The notes: generated from the sequence alone by a model not told the origin. 64,000 nucleotides of DNA from Synaphobranchus kaupii (GCA_029718625.1 CM056376.1:23588841-23652840), one strand, 5' to 3'. Positions 1 to 13,463 are shown, counted from the first letter of the stretch. Program-made: numbers and translations.

Positions 1-575
1 CATTATCATAAGCAATATCTGAGCCCCAAGCCAAAATATATGTGCAAAGACAAAAGGCACTGTGCCCACAAGTTGACAGTGACTCAAATGTTAAAACGAG
101 CACATTAAGTTTCAACGTTGACCAAACTTATCGCAATCCAAGATGCCTATGGAGCGAGAGCCCATTTCTGCTCTTACAGAAATTGAATATACTGAAAATA
201 TATTGAAATAAAATATATTATCAAGATACTGAAACACTTTACAATATATGGGTAACTATACAATAAAATATATTACATATTTTATTTATTTATTTGTAAA
301 ACATATATTTTCAGGAATGTTCATATATTCGCAATACATCAGAGTATATTCCATTTATGCAAGGCTGGGCAGGTGAGACTGAAATTGTTCAGTGCCCCAT
401 TAAGATTATGAAGGTTGATTGGCTTAAATCCTTTGCAACATATAGTAAATACTCAGTATATACTACGTACTCAAAAATACTATGCAAACTGATCGTGACA
501 ACCTTAAAAGCAGCCTATCTGCAAGCACAATGTACACACGCATGAATGCATGCACACACACTCGCTCAGACCCCC

Positions 576-578
<3 letters not shown>

Positions 579-606
<28 letters not shown>
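579..606. repeat. (CA)n microsatellite
   Basis: An uninterrupted CA dinucleotide run directly follows a short poly-C. It lies downstream of slc25a37. Confidence 0.9.
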
Positions 607-611
<5 letters not shown>

Positions 612-2407
612 GCTATAAAGTGGGGCATTTCTTCTTGGGGTCTCAGAAGTGCTAAACGGAACACAATAACAGTCATTGTGGGTAATATCCTTGGAAAACT
701 ATGCAGGGATGCATACAAAAAAAAAGACGTATTTAATTAAAACCAAACAAACAGATCTTGCAGCCTGGTGGAGATTCCGGTAATATTTAATGGAATGTCA
801 GACTTCCGATGGGAAGGATGCACGGTTGGAGAGGCTGGGAAAATTGCAGGAAAAGAAAGCACAGTGGTACCGGCACCAGTCCTACTCCCACCAATCCGCA
901 CAGTGTACTTCTGCAACAGCCTGGTGAATGCCATTACGCCACCATGAAACAACTTCCAACCGCTGACTCACTGCCAGTCAGCTACAGAGGCAAGAAGACA
1001 GCAAAATAATAAGCTACAAGGCCACCAGGCACCTCGGACATCATTCGGACACATTCTACGCTCACACAGCTCTACATCAAATATGTACATGCAATACAGC
1101 CAAAAAAAATGTCATGAGATAACGGATTTAGATTTAGGTACATGCATGTGGAAACATCGCAGTTTTTTTTTTTTTTTTAGTGCACTGAAACGGGCCCGTC
1201 CTGTCCCTGCCTGCTGCAACAGCACCCCCATTTGGTGTGCACGTAAAGCATCGACATTTTTAAAGTTCCTTTTTTCCAGACCTGCTTAAAAGTGGTGCTC
1301 TGCAGCAAGCTTTCACAACAGACATTTCTCTGCAATACTATAGAGCCATATACTATTTACAGTAACAAACAATTGTGCGTGATTTCAGATTTATACAAAA
1401 GAGTTTGGCCAACACTGGCCTAAATGCTAATTTAGAAGGGAACAATACAAGAGACACAGAAGAGAACCCTTTGCTAGGGTGTGTTCCGAGTGGTCCGCGT
1501 GCAGTTCGCACATGTTCAGTGTAGAAGAGAGATGACAACCCCTTCAAAGTTTCTTGCCAATGTCCATATTACTTTGTAATGCACACAAAATTTATATCTA
1601 GATTCACAAATGCATGAGGCACTTATTTTAAAGATGAGCGCCAAGCTCTAATTTCCAGTTCTGCCTCTTATCAATCTCCCGCTCACACATGCATGGCTAA
1701 AATAACATTTATGAATTGATCAGTCCTGCATAGGGGTACCTTCACAAAACAAAATGCCATAAGGTAAGGAGAACAGAAACACTTACCCCTGTGACACATT
1801 AGGATGAACTGTATTTGCTTTTCTCAATTTCAAGTGACTAAAATCTTTTAAGTACATAAATAAATGTTAATGGTTTTATTTATGGACAATTTAGGTCAGA
1901 CACCTATGGACCACTGTGGTTTTTTTTATGATAGAGCAGGACAATTGTGCTTACAGACATGCCTTATGAAGAGTTCAATGAACTATGCTTTCTTAAAGTG
2001 CACTTGTATTTTTCACAAAATCATAAGGAGCTCTCAGAGGCCGTAGATACTGTAGAACAATACAAATAAAAAGCTTTAAAGCAGACGCAGCTTGCAGCAA
2101 TGAAGAGGCACTTTTAAAGCACAATTGTTCCACGTTTGCTGCACGGCAAGGAATGTGTTAACTTAAACAGTCAATTGTAAATACACAAGGAAATAAAAAA
2201 AATAAAAAAAAAGAATAAAATAGCCCTGTGCCTCTTCCGAAAAACCTTGAAATGCTAGCTCGGGAAAGCAAGTAAAATAAATAACATTTCCTACATTTTA
2301 AATTTATAAACAAGTGGATGAAGCAAAACATTCTTCTGGAAGTACAAACTGAGTCATTATGTGGACTATGATTCAGGGGGTGTGAGAAAGTGTAGTGGGT
2401 GATTAGA

Positions 2408-2486
2408 AAATATATATATATATATATATACATACATACACACACACACACACATACATACATACACACGCGCACACACACACACA
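2408..2486. repeat. compound (TA)n/(CATA)n/(CA)n microsatellite
   Basis: TA repeats pass into CATA and then CA/CG-CA repeats. The tract sits in the probable 3-prime UTR of slc25a37, about 330 bases past the stop codon. It accounts for the cysteine/valine-rich open frames in this area. Confidence 0.9.
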
Positions 2487-2819
2487 AGCTGCCACGCAGA
2501 GAGACATTTTTTTTGTCCTTCCCGTCCCAAATAAAAGGCTTTGGAGTGTAAAAGAAATAATTTTTTGCGTTTCGTAACGGCGCACTCTCGCGGAATAAAT
2601 AAACACACAAACAGGGGAGAACAGGATGACGGGCGGGGGCGGGCGTGTCGAGTCTCAGGAGAAGAGACGGCGGCGCCGCCCGTCTCACACGGGCCAGTCT
2701 TCCAGACCCGTCTCCTTCGGGAGCGGCGAACGCGTCGAGTCGGAGACACCACAGCAACACTGACGAACGCCACAAAAAACCCAGACGAGACCTCCGATTC
2801 CGCCTCGCTTTGGGCCTCC

Positions 2820-5800
2820 TCAGGTGGGCCCCGCCCCGCCCTCTCGCGCCATCTGCTGCTTGGTCAGGAAGTACTTGAAGAACTCGTAAACGGACCAGGC
2901 GATGGCGGTGGAGGGCATCTGGTAGATGATGCGCGCCTGCACGCCCTTGAAGAAGGCCTGTGGGCCGCCGAGCCGGTACACCGTCCTGAAGGCGTTGGCC
3001 ATGCCCGACAGGTGGCCGCTGACGTGCACGGAGCTGAGGGCCACGTTCTCCTGAGTGTTGAGCAGCGTCTTGCACACGTCCAGCGGGGTGGTGACGGCCG
3101 CCGAGATGGCGCCCGCCGCCGCGCCCGACAGGATGTGGCTGGCGGGGTGGTAGCGCCTGTGCGGGTTCAGCTGCTCCTGCATCAGCTCGTACGTGATGAA
3201 GTGCACGGCCTGGAAGGGGATGTTCATGGTGAGCTGCGTGCTGTAGCTGCGGTAGAAGGCGGCCAGGCCCTCCGTGCGGCGCACCGTGCGCAGACAGTCC
3301 AGCAGGCCCCGGTACGGAGAGTTGTACATCTGCATCCGCTGCTTCACCACTGAGGCAAACACACCGTGAGGACACGTCAGCGCGAGGAACAAAACACACA
3401 CACGGACGCACTCGCGCACTCGCACTCGCGCACAAGCTCGCACACTCACACGCACGCTAGCACGCACACACTCACGCACACACTCACGCACACACTCACG
3501 CACACACTCACGCACACACTCACGCACACACTCACGCACACACTCACGCACACACTCACGCACACGCTGACACTCTCACACTCTCACACAGAGACAGAAA
3601 CACGCACACACAGAGACAAAGACACACACACAGACACAGAGACACACACACACACAGACACAGAGACACACACACACAGACACAGAGACACACAGACACA
3701 GAGACACACACACACACACACACACTCGCGCAGCAGAGACTAGCCGCTCACATTTATCAGGTTTGTGTTGCGTTACCTTCAGCTGGGTTCATCACTGCGT
3801 CGTGAAGAACAGTGGCCAGGCTGCCCGCCAACCCTGAACGGGAAAACGAACATTCATCAGCGAGGATCACATTCATTTAGCCCTGTGCCACACTATTTGC
3901 ATTTCCACCTGTGCCCTCTATGTGCACTCTCAGTGTGATAACAGGACTAACAGGAGCCGTCATGTGATCTGTGGTGCAGAGCCAGTGCGCCCTGAGGGTG
4001 GTGGGAGGCTACCGTTGGCGATGTGGCTGTTGCCCCCCGTTCTGAATGACGTCGCTGAGCGAGCGCTTCATCCTCTCGTAGCAGGCGAAGTAGAGGGCGT
4101 GGGCGGGGCCGGCCCCCAGCATGGTGATGTTCAGGCCCCTCAGGGGCCTCAGGAGCCCTTCGGTCCGGACGATCCGGCACAGCGCCTCATACACGCTGCG
4201 GTACTGGGCCTTGGGGTCCGGCTGCAGGCTCTGCATGCGGGTCTGTCGGAGCCAGAGAGACGTTTCAGGACAGAGAGGGGGAGATGAGAAAGCGGGTAAA
4301 CAGATGGAAGAGAAAGAAAGGGAGAGGGAGGAGAGGGTTCGATGATGAGGCGCGGGAAAGAGAAAGCTGGACTGTAGAAGAGGAGGTGAAGAAAATAAAC
4401 GGTGGATGAGAAAGACTGCAGTGTTGAAAAAGAATGAATAACGGGAAGAGAGATTCATATTTACAGGGCCCGGGCTGTTATTGGATTTGAACAAGAACCG
4501 TTCAAATCCAATAACAAAAAACATCCCCTCTCCAGGATTGTCTGAGAGAAAAAGCAAGCACCAAGGGAAGCTCAGTCCAGTTTCACTCCATACAAAACAA
4601 GCCAAAAGAACACTCAAGCCCTCCCCGTGAGGTTTCTGCACCCCTCCGCCTCCAGATGTTTCAGACGGAAATGAAAACTATATTTTATTGTTAGGGAAGG
4701 GGAAGGAAGCACAAGCAATATGATGGGGTTAGATAGAAACCGCCCCACGAACAAAAAAACATGCTTTGTGCGATGGGAATAATGGTTTGGCGGTTTATAA
4801 CAAAAGGCCTGCCCGGGGTCCACGCCTCGCCCCCTCCCTGTGAAAGACACACATCACTCACTCCAGAGAGACGAGGGCCGGCCCGGGAAGAGCACTGCCG
4901 CCCTCTGCTTAGGAAAACCTCAGCAAACAGGAGGCGCGAGAGCGACCGTCGGGAGAGCAGCCAACTGCCACGTATCGGCCACTGAAAAAGATTTCAATCG
5001 CTTATGGGGTTTTTCCTGGATAAACCAAAATAAATGGGGGGGCCGCGTGGCGTGACCTGTAGGGCGGCTGACTCATCCCGTGCGCCAATCCAACCCCCCC
5101 CCCCCCCCCGTGGCCCGGGGTTCAATTCTCTCCCCCGACACTGTCTGTAGTGTGATCCCATCTTTATCTGTAACCCTCAATGTAAATCATGACTATAAGG
5201 AAATAACAATAAGACCATGTGTATCCATTTGATAGCAAAACAGAAATATAAGTTTAAATAAAGTGTCTGGGATGTAAGAATAGCCATTGGGTCAGTGAGT
5301 TCATACAGCACGTGGCCTCTGTGCTGCGTCTCCCTGCCAGAGACAGGCTGAGGGGCTAAATGTGCTCAGCAGAGGTGGTCACACACTTCCGAAACGAGAA
5401 CGCTCTTACACAGAACTGGCGCCGAAATGTGGGAGCGTAACCGTCAGAGCCTGACCTGGCGACCACCTCATGCTGAGTAATAGGCGACAGCCTCACTCAG
5501 GCAGCAGCCCCCCCAAGCAACAAAATTCAGCCTCACTCAGCTAGAAACCCCCCCCCCACCAACAAAATTCAGCCTCACTCAGCTAGAAACCCCCCCCCCC
5601 ACCACCAACAAAATTCCACCTCACTCAGGCAGAAACCCCCCCCCACCAACAAAATTCAGCCTCACTCAGCTAGAAACCCCCCCCCCCACCAACAAAATTC
5701 AGCCTCACTCAGCTAGAAACCCCCCCCCCCCCCCACCAACAAAATTCAGCCTCACTCAGGCAGAAACCCGCCCCCACCAACAAAATTCAGCCTAACTCAG

Positions 5801-8584
5801 GCAGAAACCCGCATAGTTATACTTAGTTACATTTCCACAAACTACCTTTCCCCCTTCCTCTTAGTTTTCTACACTACTATTACACAACTTTCTGCTTCCT
5901 TTCTGCGGAAAGTCTTGCAGTACCATAGAGGATGAAGCGTGCGATGAACGGAAGACCCGTGACCTTGCTGTTGCCACCCAGCGCAAAAGGTGCCGAATCC
6001 TCCGAGGCGGTAAAGCGCGCCGTGCGGAGCCGGCGCCCGCTTCAGTTCTGAAGCCTCCTCTTAAGAAGTGCTTCTGGGAAGGCAGGTACTGTGTACGCCG
6101 GCTTAACTCTTGAGTCCCTGAGGCTTTGCAGCCTCCTCATCCCAGTAATTCCCCTGCTTAGCAGCTTTGCACTAGATAAGGAGAGGGGAATGAGCAGAGG
6201 CCTCATCTCGCTCACACAGTCATAATTAGACCAAAGGCTTAACGAACAGGGTCCAGCGATCCCGCCCGATTCGGCGAGCTCGAGGGCTCACCCCCTTGCT
6301 TTCGCAGACGTGTTCGGCGATGCCGTGGGCTTAAGCCGCGGCCAGAAGCGCCGCAGGGACCTCCCTTGGGGTAACACGGAGTACGTTAAGTCAGCCGGGA
6401 TTCATTAGATGCCTGCTCCTGGAAGCAGTTAGTCATTTGTTTGCCTGTTCTTGTTGGCGTGCTCATGATAAGCCATGCCATTCTACAAGGTCTCCACATA
6501 ACAGATAATACTGCAGAAATGTCAGCCTCAAGTACGCCTGTCAGGTCCAGCTGGGGTCACACCAGACCAGAGCAGTCGATGCTGGATAACAGGAGAGATG
6601 AGGCCACTTGTGGATTGGGGGAGCTTTTGAGGGGAGTGACCCAAAAATCCACATGGAGCTCCGCTACAGACACAATAACCGCCAACATGACTCTGCACTG
6701 TATCCTGACACCTATTGGAGAGGAGCCCAGAAACTGGCTGCTCCAAATAACGGCTTCCATTAAGTGATTAGTAAGATGTGGCCTGGGTTCCTTGGTGCAG
6801 ATTAGATGTGGCTACTAACTACTAGCATGACAATGGAAACTAGGAGGAGAGAGAGGCTGGCTCTCCCCTCCTAATGTGAATATTAGCAAAGATGTCAAAT
6901 TCTCTTTCGGAAAACCGGGTGTAAGTCCAGAGAGGCATGACCGAGAGAGCGTTGAGCAAATATTTCAGGGACGTGAGAGAGGACTCTTCTAGGAGATTCA
7001 ATGAACCAGGTTACAAATGAGCCTTAATGCTGGCTGGAGAGACCCAAAAGAAAATGGCTTCCGTCTGACTCCCACAAGATAAACCGAATAGAAATTTGCA
7101 CGTTCAGTGTGAAAACTCTGTGGCTTAAGCATTTTCAATATTTTAAAACATGAAAAAAAGTGTTCCTCTCGCAGACACAAGGGTAGCCCTACCTGTTAGG
7201 ACCATTCATAATTCAGGAAGTGAGCAAAGAAAACCTGAGGAGACATAATTGTGCTGAGTCATGCACAAAGACTTATTTGTTTGCTTTATAGCGCCACAGG
7301 TCTCAGTTTTGCAGCAGGAAGTGCATTCCGGACAGGCTTAAGGCGCATTTAGGGGGCGGGAACGCTGGATGCACAGAATACAAAAACAGTACGAGATGCA
7401 CACAGAAAATCCCACTTAGCCGTTATCCAGCAGGGAAATTAAGGAGTCATTCTGATGGGAATATTACACGCAGAATAGTAGGAGCACATTCAGAGAGAGG
7501 TATGCAGGCCGCAGCTCCCACTCTCTATGCGGCTCATTAGAAAGTTACTAAAATTTACTGTTTGCAAAGGATATAGCCTATACAGGCTAAAATAAATAAA
7601 TAAAAACAGATGGGTACTTGGCATATGAATGTGAATATTTATGCAGATTTAGGCTTGCTGTATACCAATGTGTTAAAAAAAGAAGAAGTGTGCTTTGTGC
7701 TTGGTTTTCATCAAGCGTGCTGTAAACCTTCTTGTTTTTCCTGAAGGATTTTTTTAGTTTGTTTTCCTGAAGAAAGGAAAGAAGCCCAATTTGCATTGGA
7801 GTGGAAGAATCTGAGCGACTTTTCCGGATTCTTCTGCCGTTACCACCAGCGCTGTTTCACTTTACAACCCCCCCCCCCCCCCCACCCCCCCGACCAGTGC
7901 ATGAATGGTTGTGGATTGGTAATAATGGGCTGTACCATTCTGACACACCACAGGGGTTCTCTGCCTTTATGAAGCACATGGCAGTCAGTTGATTAACATG
8001 TCCCGGTGGGACGGCCTCATTTCCCCGCTCAGGTTTTCCGCAGTCTAACTGCGGGGGCCCCGCGCGTGTGGTGAAGCTGAGTGGGGTCTCGTGCAGGCAG
8101 GCCTGGCGGACCTAACCGCGGGCTGACCCGCGCAGTCCACCGCCTCGGGGGAAACACGCGGGCCGGATTCCTGACGACGGAGGCCGGTCTGCGCGCGGTC
8201 GCGTGTGTGTGCGTGCGCGTGCGCGTGTCAGCGAGCGAGCGAGCTAGCTCTCCACGAGGCAGCCAGGAGCCAGGAGCCACGTGACGGACAGTTTGCTAAT
8301 CAGCTCCATAGGAGCGGGGTAGAGAGCCCGCCCTCCGCCTGCATGAGTCTGATTCCCAACGCTGCTGCTCTGAAAAAGGCAGACTGCACACGCACACGCA
8401 CACGCACACACACACACACACTCATAAACAGAGACAAATACACACACTCATACACACACACAGACACATTCTCTCACACACACACAGAGACACACACACA
8501 CATACACTCACACAGACATACACTCACACAAACAGAGACACACACAAACAGAGACACACTCATACACTCACACAGACACATTCT

Positions 8585-8647
<63 letters not shown>

Positions 8648-8898
8648 TCAAACACAAACAGAGACACATACACACACTCATACACTCACACAGACACATT
8701 CTCTCACACACGCACAGAGACACACACACACATACACTCACACAGACATGCACTCACACAAACAGAGACACACACACACACACTCATACACTCACACAGA
8801 CACATTCTCTCACACACACACACATACACTCACACAGACATGCACTCACACAAACAGAGACTCACACATACATACATATACACCCACACAGACACACA

Positions 8899-8933
<35 letters not shown>

Positions 8934-8956
8934 GCATACACTCACACAGACACACA

Positions 8957-8987
<31 letters not shown>

Positions 8988-11900
8988 TTAGGGCCACGCT
9001 GCACATGCTGGGCTGAGCAGATAACACCACACGCCTTTGCCAGGCCCAAAGCAGTAGGTCACCCCACAGCACTGCCAGTTATTTTCTCACAAGTGGAGCC
9101 CTGCGGAGAGAGAACAGTTAAGTTTTCCCATTTCTTCCTGGCCTTCCCTGCACATCTGCGTGGTACAGGAGCCCGAATACAGCGCCATACCCATCCGGAC
9201 AAGCAGTCTCAACTCAAGCTCTTCCATAATTGCTTAATAGCCTCTGAATCATCTCTCAGTCTGCCGATGAATCATTCACTGTTTCAGTGGAAGTAATGAG
9301 GATGCTTTCCATTCAGTGCAGAGGGGAAAATTCAGCAGGGACCCGTTCTTCTGCCTCCCACGCTGATATCCCACATTAAACCACATCCAAAGAACGCTGC
9401 CACATAAATACCCCCATTAAAAACAAAACAAACAAAAAAAAAGTGCATTTTAATACTATTATATACGTATGTGTGTTTTTTACTCTGTATGTAAGAATAA
9501 GTATGAATCTATGTGCAGTGTGTAGTGGGCACCTGGCTCCTTCTTCACATGCCACGAGTGTCCGTATTGAGGGCTGACGCTTTGATGAATATTTACTCCG
9601 TTCCTATGGAGCAGAGGGAGCAGCAGGCTTTCGGGTAAGAGGGTAAAGGTTCCGTGCATACCTCTGAAGACACGCTACGCAGTCATCGAGACGCTGATTC
9701 ACTCAAGCCCGTCAGCGCGCGGGTTACACAACCACCCAGGCCACGCGTCACCCGTCACAGCTGTAATGCTTGTTTCGTAACGCTGGCATTCCCCAAAACA
9801 CCCATCGCTCGGGATAAAAAAATGTCATTTATTACACTGCAACCGCACCTCGTTTACAGTACGGTATTTTCAATTGGCAGCATGACAATCGTTTGTGTGT
9901 TAAACGATACGCTGACAAGCACACCTAATTCTGCACCACTTCCTTTACTTCAATACTACTGTAAATGTACATCTGTGCACACACCGACACTCCCAGCAGT
10001 AAACTACACTCACTACAGTAAATCATTGACCGGACAGTTAGGTTTTCTCTACATAAGACTGATCATTGACATAAAATGGGATGAAAATACAATAGATTTT
10101 TCCATGTAGGCATTTTTAACTGATTCACAGAAAGCAGTTCCTGATTTCTCAGATACACTAGTCACATTTATTGTATTGACCCCTGAACTGTGCAAAATGA
10201 TCACAGCATGGGAACTCTCCTAATTGTACATTATGAGGGCTTCAGGCTTCTTTGATAGTCTTTGCAATCCCACAATCCACTTTTGGAAGAATAACCTGCT
10301 TGATATAACCATTTACCGTATATTTTTCTTCTAGTGAAAATCTGATCTTAGTAGATGAGGCAAATTTCTTCCTCTAAAATCACTGACCATTAAAAACAAC
10401 GCATTAAACCTTAAAATTATATTACAATAATTCTCATCTGAATATAAATGTGATACAAGGTCATATTTCTGTTTTCAATTAACGAAGGTGATTTGAACAT
10501 TTTAAGTAGGATCGAGGGTTCTGTAGGTTAAATTTCCACCCGCTGTGGTTAGAGCCATGAAGGCTGTGGCATTGTGTCGGCATTTAGGTCAATTAAAGGA
10601 CTAGCCTGGATTTAAACCTCTTGATACTTTAAACTTGTTATGTGAAGAAAAGCACACTTAGAAAATAAACATTAGTTTGAGACAATGAATTCTCAATAGA
10701 CTTAATTAGTTTCTGTGTTGAATATTTGTGTCTGAAAAAGTTGGGAGGGTAAAAAAGCTGGGAATTTAGTTCTGAGTGGAATAGCCAAAATGATTGGTCA
10801 CTTCTCAGTGGAATTAAGTGCCACAATTGGTCATTGGCCATGTTACAAATGGAACTGACCTTCTATTCAATGTCTTGTCTCACTTTGCACTCATGACACA
10901 TATATTCCCCTCCTCTGCCTGATGTATAAATATTAAATTTCAAGTTCTGCCCTTTTTACCATAGTATTGTATGGTATCAAGTATCCACATATACATATAC
11001 TGTTGTATCTTTAATGTACTATGCTGGTATAGTAGCTACTCACCAATCAAAATAATTTGTAGAACATTTCAAAACACACATATCCCAGGGAAATTGATTT
11101 ATGTGCTTCATGATCGCACGATGTGACTCTTAACAGATTTGACAGACATGGGACACAGGTATGACATTTGGCAAACAAGACACTCAGGAAGCTTGACAAA
11201 GCAACATTCAAGGACCATGACATTTGAGAGATAAATGCTGGGTGTCATCTCACCCTGCTCTCAATGCTCTTTCACTACAACAAGCCGCGCGAGGTAGTCA
11301 GCAAGTATGATGCTTGTCCTAAATAAGGACAGGAGCTAAATTTGACGAAAGGCCACATGCATTGCTTCATCACTGGGTAAACCATTAGCATTTTCTAACT
11401 GTGTGGGCTAGAATGCCAGGTAAAAGCTAAGCAATATTTCAATGCATGTCAAAGGAGTAAAATGACTGCATTTCAGATAATTAGCCTGTGGCTTTCTGGA
11501 TACAACACACGGGTAAGAATAACTCACTGCAACAGAAAAACAACACAAAACAGTCATTTACCTGCAGAAATGCATGGTGTTTGTTGCCACAGATGCAAGA
11601 GGGACTCTTCTCTCCTGATACAAGTATCAAACAGTAAAATCAAGTGGAATTAATTCATTCTAGCCATCTGACCATTCAGGATACACAACAGAGACATCCA
11701 ACGGCAGAAACATTATTCTAGGAAAACAAATGTAACTGTGTGACCAATTAGACAACACTTCCAAGTCTGTTTGTAGAAACTTTGCTTAGGAAGGCCTACT
11801 AGCTCTTTGCGACTGTGTGCTGTCTAGATACACAGAGTGTGGCTCTAAAACTCGTAGCATAAGGTGAACTGTGCCAAACTTCCCAGCAATGAAAGCCTGG

Positions 11901-13463
11901 AGACCAGGGAGAAGGAAGAGACCACAATAGTCTGAGTACGGCTTCTGAATGGAAGGACAGGATAATCTGGCACAAAGACAGGTCATTTAATTATAACGGT
12001 TTAACTGAGACAACAAGTTCAGACATCAAGCTCTTTCACACATACAAGCTTCACATTACGGCTACCCACTGAAAGGAATCCCGCCGTCCCAGACCATGCC
12101 TGTATATAGGAAACATTATCCTGCGGCGTAGCGGCCTTGTGTGTGTCTGAGTAAACTGTTGTTTTAAAAGTCAGCACTCAGGATGTAAGAGAGATTAGCT
12201 TTGGGCAGATGTGGGTTGATGTACAAACGTCATCCAGGCTCAGTCAGTATCCCAATGAACTTAAAAAGCAATCTCACTGTTTTTTTTAATTTTTTTTAAA
12301 TAAAACTTGTAGGCCCAGGTGGCTTAAAATGATGATTTCGACTGTCTTGTTAAGTGGTATTGTACCACACGATCATGACATCAGCACTGTCACAAAGCCT
12401 GATCACAGGCAGAAGATCAGATAGAAGGGACAAAAACACTTCCCTGTCCTTGCAAAAAGGGAATAGAATGTGTCAAAGTGCATCCCAAACCAGGAGTCTT
12501 AGTCTTGCACTGACACCTCTCACATAACGCTAACGTTACAGGCAATTAGGTTACTAACTTACATTCAGGAGCGTAGAAGATCGGAAGTAAAAAAATAACT
12601 GCTATATGCATTACTTAGCTGAAAGGGGCACAATACAGTTTCGTTTTAGCTAACGTTAACTGTCAGAAATGTCAGAAAGCATGCCCAATAATGTAAAGTC
12701 ACGTTTAAACACTTTACATATTCAGTTGGTAAACAAGTGGAACTGGAAAACGCAATAGCTAGGGATGTAAAGTTTAAAGTGTTCCCCTTACTTACCGGGG
12801 CGTGACCTTCACCTGGTGGCGTTTTACTAGCACATGAGCTTCTCAATGTGGCTGTGTGGCTTTGTGCACCTTGACAGTCTCGTAAGCCAAAAGAAAACTT
12901 AGTTGTGCTCGCTAGCTAGATAGTTTTAAAACTGATTATAACTTATGATCTGACAATGAATGTCGTTGGCTTTGGAGGAAGTAACACACTGAAAGTTCAC
13001 ATTTCATTACCGTCCAGCTAGCTAACCACGTTTCTTAGCTGATATAGCTAAGGTAGCTGTCTAAGCTGCAACTTAGTTCACTGTCGCTTCAGTAAGCTAG
13101 GCTAACGAGCTAGCAAAGAAGCGCAAGACTGTACTTAGCAGGATAGCTAGCTAACAAGCTAGCAGGGTAAATAAGTACAGTATGCGATACTTTGTAGTTT
13201 GCTAGTGAACTAGCCAGTGTGATTGATACGGCAAACTTCATTCAAACTAACTAGCTACTAGTCTTTACCTTGACAGAGTCGACGGGGTACATCACAGTGT
13301 GCTCCAATATCCCTGCCACGGCTCCTGCTGTCATGTGCGTCGCCAAGGAAGCAGTGGGTGGCAAACTCTCGTAGTCATCCCCTTCCAAGGACTTGCCGTC
13401 TCTGATGTCTTTACTCTCCGACATGTCCAAGGTTGTGACTACAGGATCAGTGCGCAACTCCAT
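2820..13463 (-). CDS. slc25a37: Mitoferrin-1, mitochondrial iron importer (spliced gene, 4 coding exons)
   Basis: Solute carrier family 25 member of the inner mitochondrial membrane that imports iron for haem and Fe-S cluster synthesis. Coding exons are 13269-13463, 4013-4242, 3777-3833 and 2820-3349, all with GT-AG borders. The protein begins MELRTDP and has three mitochondrial-carrier repeats with the signatures YPVDSVKTRMQ, NPAEVVKQRMQ and [11 protein letters not shown]. The MELR start, DYESLP and [14 protein letters not shown] favour mitoferrin-1 over the paralogue slc25a28, as do the neighbours entpd4 and chmp7. Expected length is about 336 aa, usual for the family. Exon 2 is 230 nt where 229 is needed: one extra G (plus-strand C6 at 4033-4038) breaks the frame after ...SDVIQNGG. 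Without it the reading runs into NSHIANG and exon 3 ([18 protein letters not shown]). This is an assembly error or a real lesion. Intron 1 is about 9 kb; introns 2 and 3 are under 0.45 kb. Confidence 0.95.
3391..3724. repeat. CACACTCACG-type minisatellite filling slc25a37 intron 3
   Basis: About ten tandem copies of a 12-bp unit (ACTCACGCACAC) lie at roughly 3460-3565. They are flanked by CA, CG-CA and CAGAGACA repeats. Together they occupy most of the 427-bp intron between exons 3 and 4. Apparent proteins such as repeated RECV or THTL are translations of this repeat. Confidence 0.95.
4013..4242 (-). CDS. slc25a37: slc25a37 exon 2, carrying a 1-nt frameshift
   Basis: Encodes the end of carrier signature 1 and transmembrane helices of repeat 1 ([16 protein letters not shown]... 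to SDVIQNGG). The acceptor CAG is at 4243-4245 and the donor GT at 4011-4012. The exon enters in phase 0 and must leave in phase 1, which needs 229 nt, but the sequence has 230. The surplus base is in a run of six C on the plus strand (4033-4038). Reading with five C gives the conserved NSHIANG motif at the exon end, so the family sequence places the error precisely. Confidence 0.9.
5040..5230 (+). mobile_element. tRNA-derived SINE
   Basis: The segment opens with GGCCGCGTGGCGTGACC, resembling a polymerase III A box. It carries a good B box (GGGGTTCAATTCTC, 5117-5130) after a poly-C run at 5092-5109, and continues into an AT-rich tail. The A-to-B spacing fits a tRNA-derived head enlarged by the C run. 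The family was not identified. Confidence 0.6.
5484..5806. repeat. Minisatellite with poly-C cores, about 7 copies
   Basis: Seven imperfect copies of a roughly 40-50 bp unit: CAGCCTCACTCAG, then (CT/G)AGAAAC, a run of 7-14 C, and ACCAACAAAATT. Copies differ mainly in C-run length. It lies within slc25a37 intron 1. Confidence 0.9.
8385..8988. repeat. CA-rich compound microsatellite/minisatellite
   Basis: About 600 bp of CA repeats interspersed with CAGAGACA, CTCATACACTCACACAGACA and CT runs. The higher-order unit (ACACTCATACACTCACACAGACACATTCTC) recurs several times. The 363-codon open frame across it is repeat translation, not a gene. Confidence 0.95.

Larger units (their letters stand above)
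1..2819. other. 3-prime flank of slc25a37, no separate gene recognised
   Basis: No coding exon could be supported in this stretch. It lies downstream of the slc25a37 stop on the minus strand, so its right part is probably the 3-prime UTR. A minus-strand AATAAA (tttatt on the plus strand at 1875-1880) would give a UTR of about 0.94 kb, but this is only a candidate. The rest is AT-rich, with short CA and TA runs and a poly-T at about 1162-1178. Short open frames here have no recognisable domain. Confidence 0.5.
4243..13268. other. slc25a37 intron 1
   Basis: Nine kilobases separate exon 1 from exon 2. It contains a SINE (5040-5230), a poly-C minisatellite (5484-5806), a large CA-rich block (8385-8988) and otherwise unique AT-rich DNA. 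I see no further coding exon. The last 700 bases are rich in CTAGC/AACGTTA words, common around teleost promoters. Regulatory elements for erythroid expression may lie here, but none can be assigned by eye. Confidence 0.7.

Noticed and set aside
2158..3435. 425-codon minus-strand open frame over slc25a37 exon 4
   Set aside because: It is a shifted-frame shadow. The correct frame of the same exon encodes the mitochondrial carrier sequence.
3366..3743. THTL-repeat protein frame
   Set aside because: Pure minisatellite translation inside an intron.
8205..9296. 363-codon open frame
   Set aside because: Almost entirely translation of CA and CT repeats (Thr-His runs); no domain or splice context.
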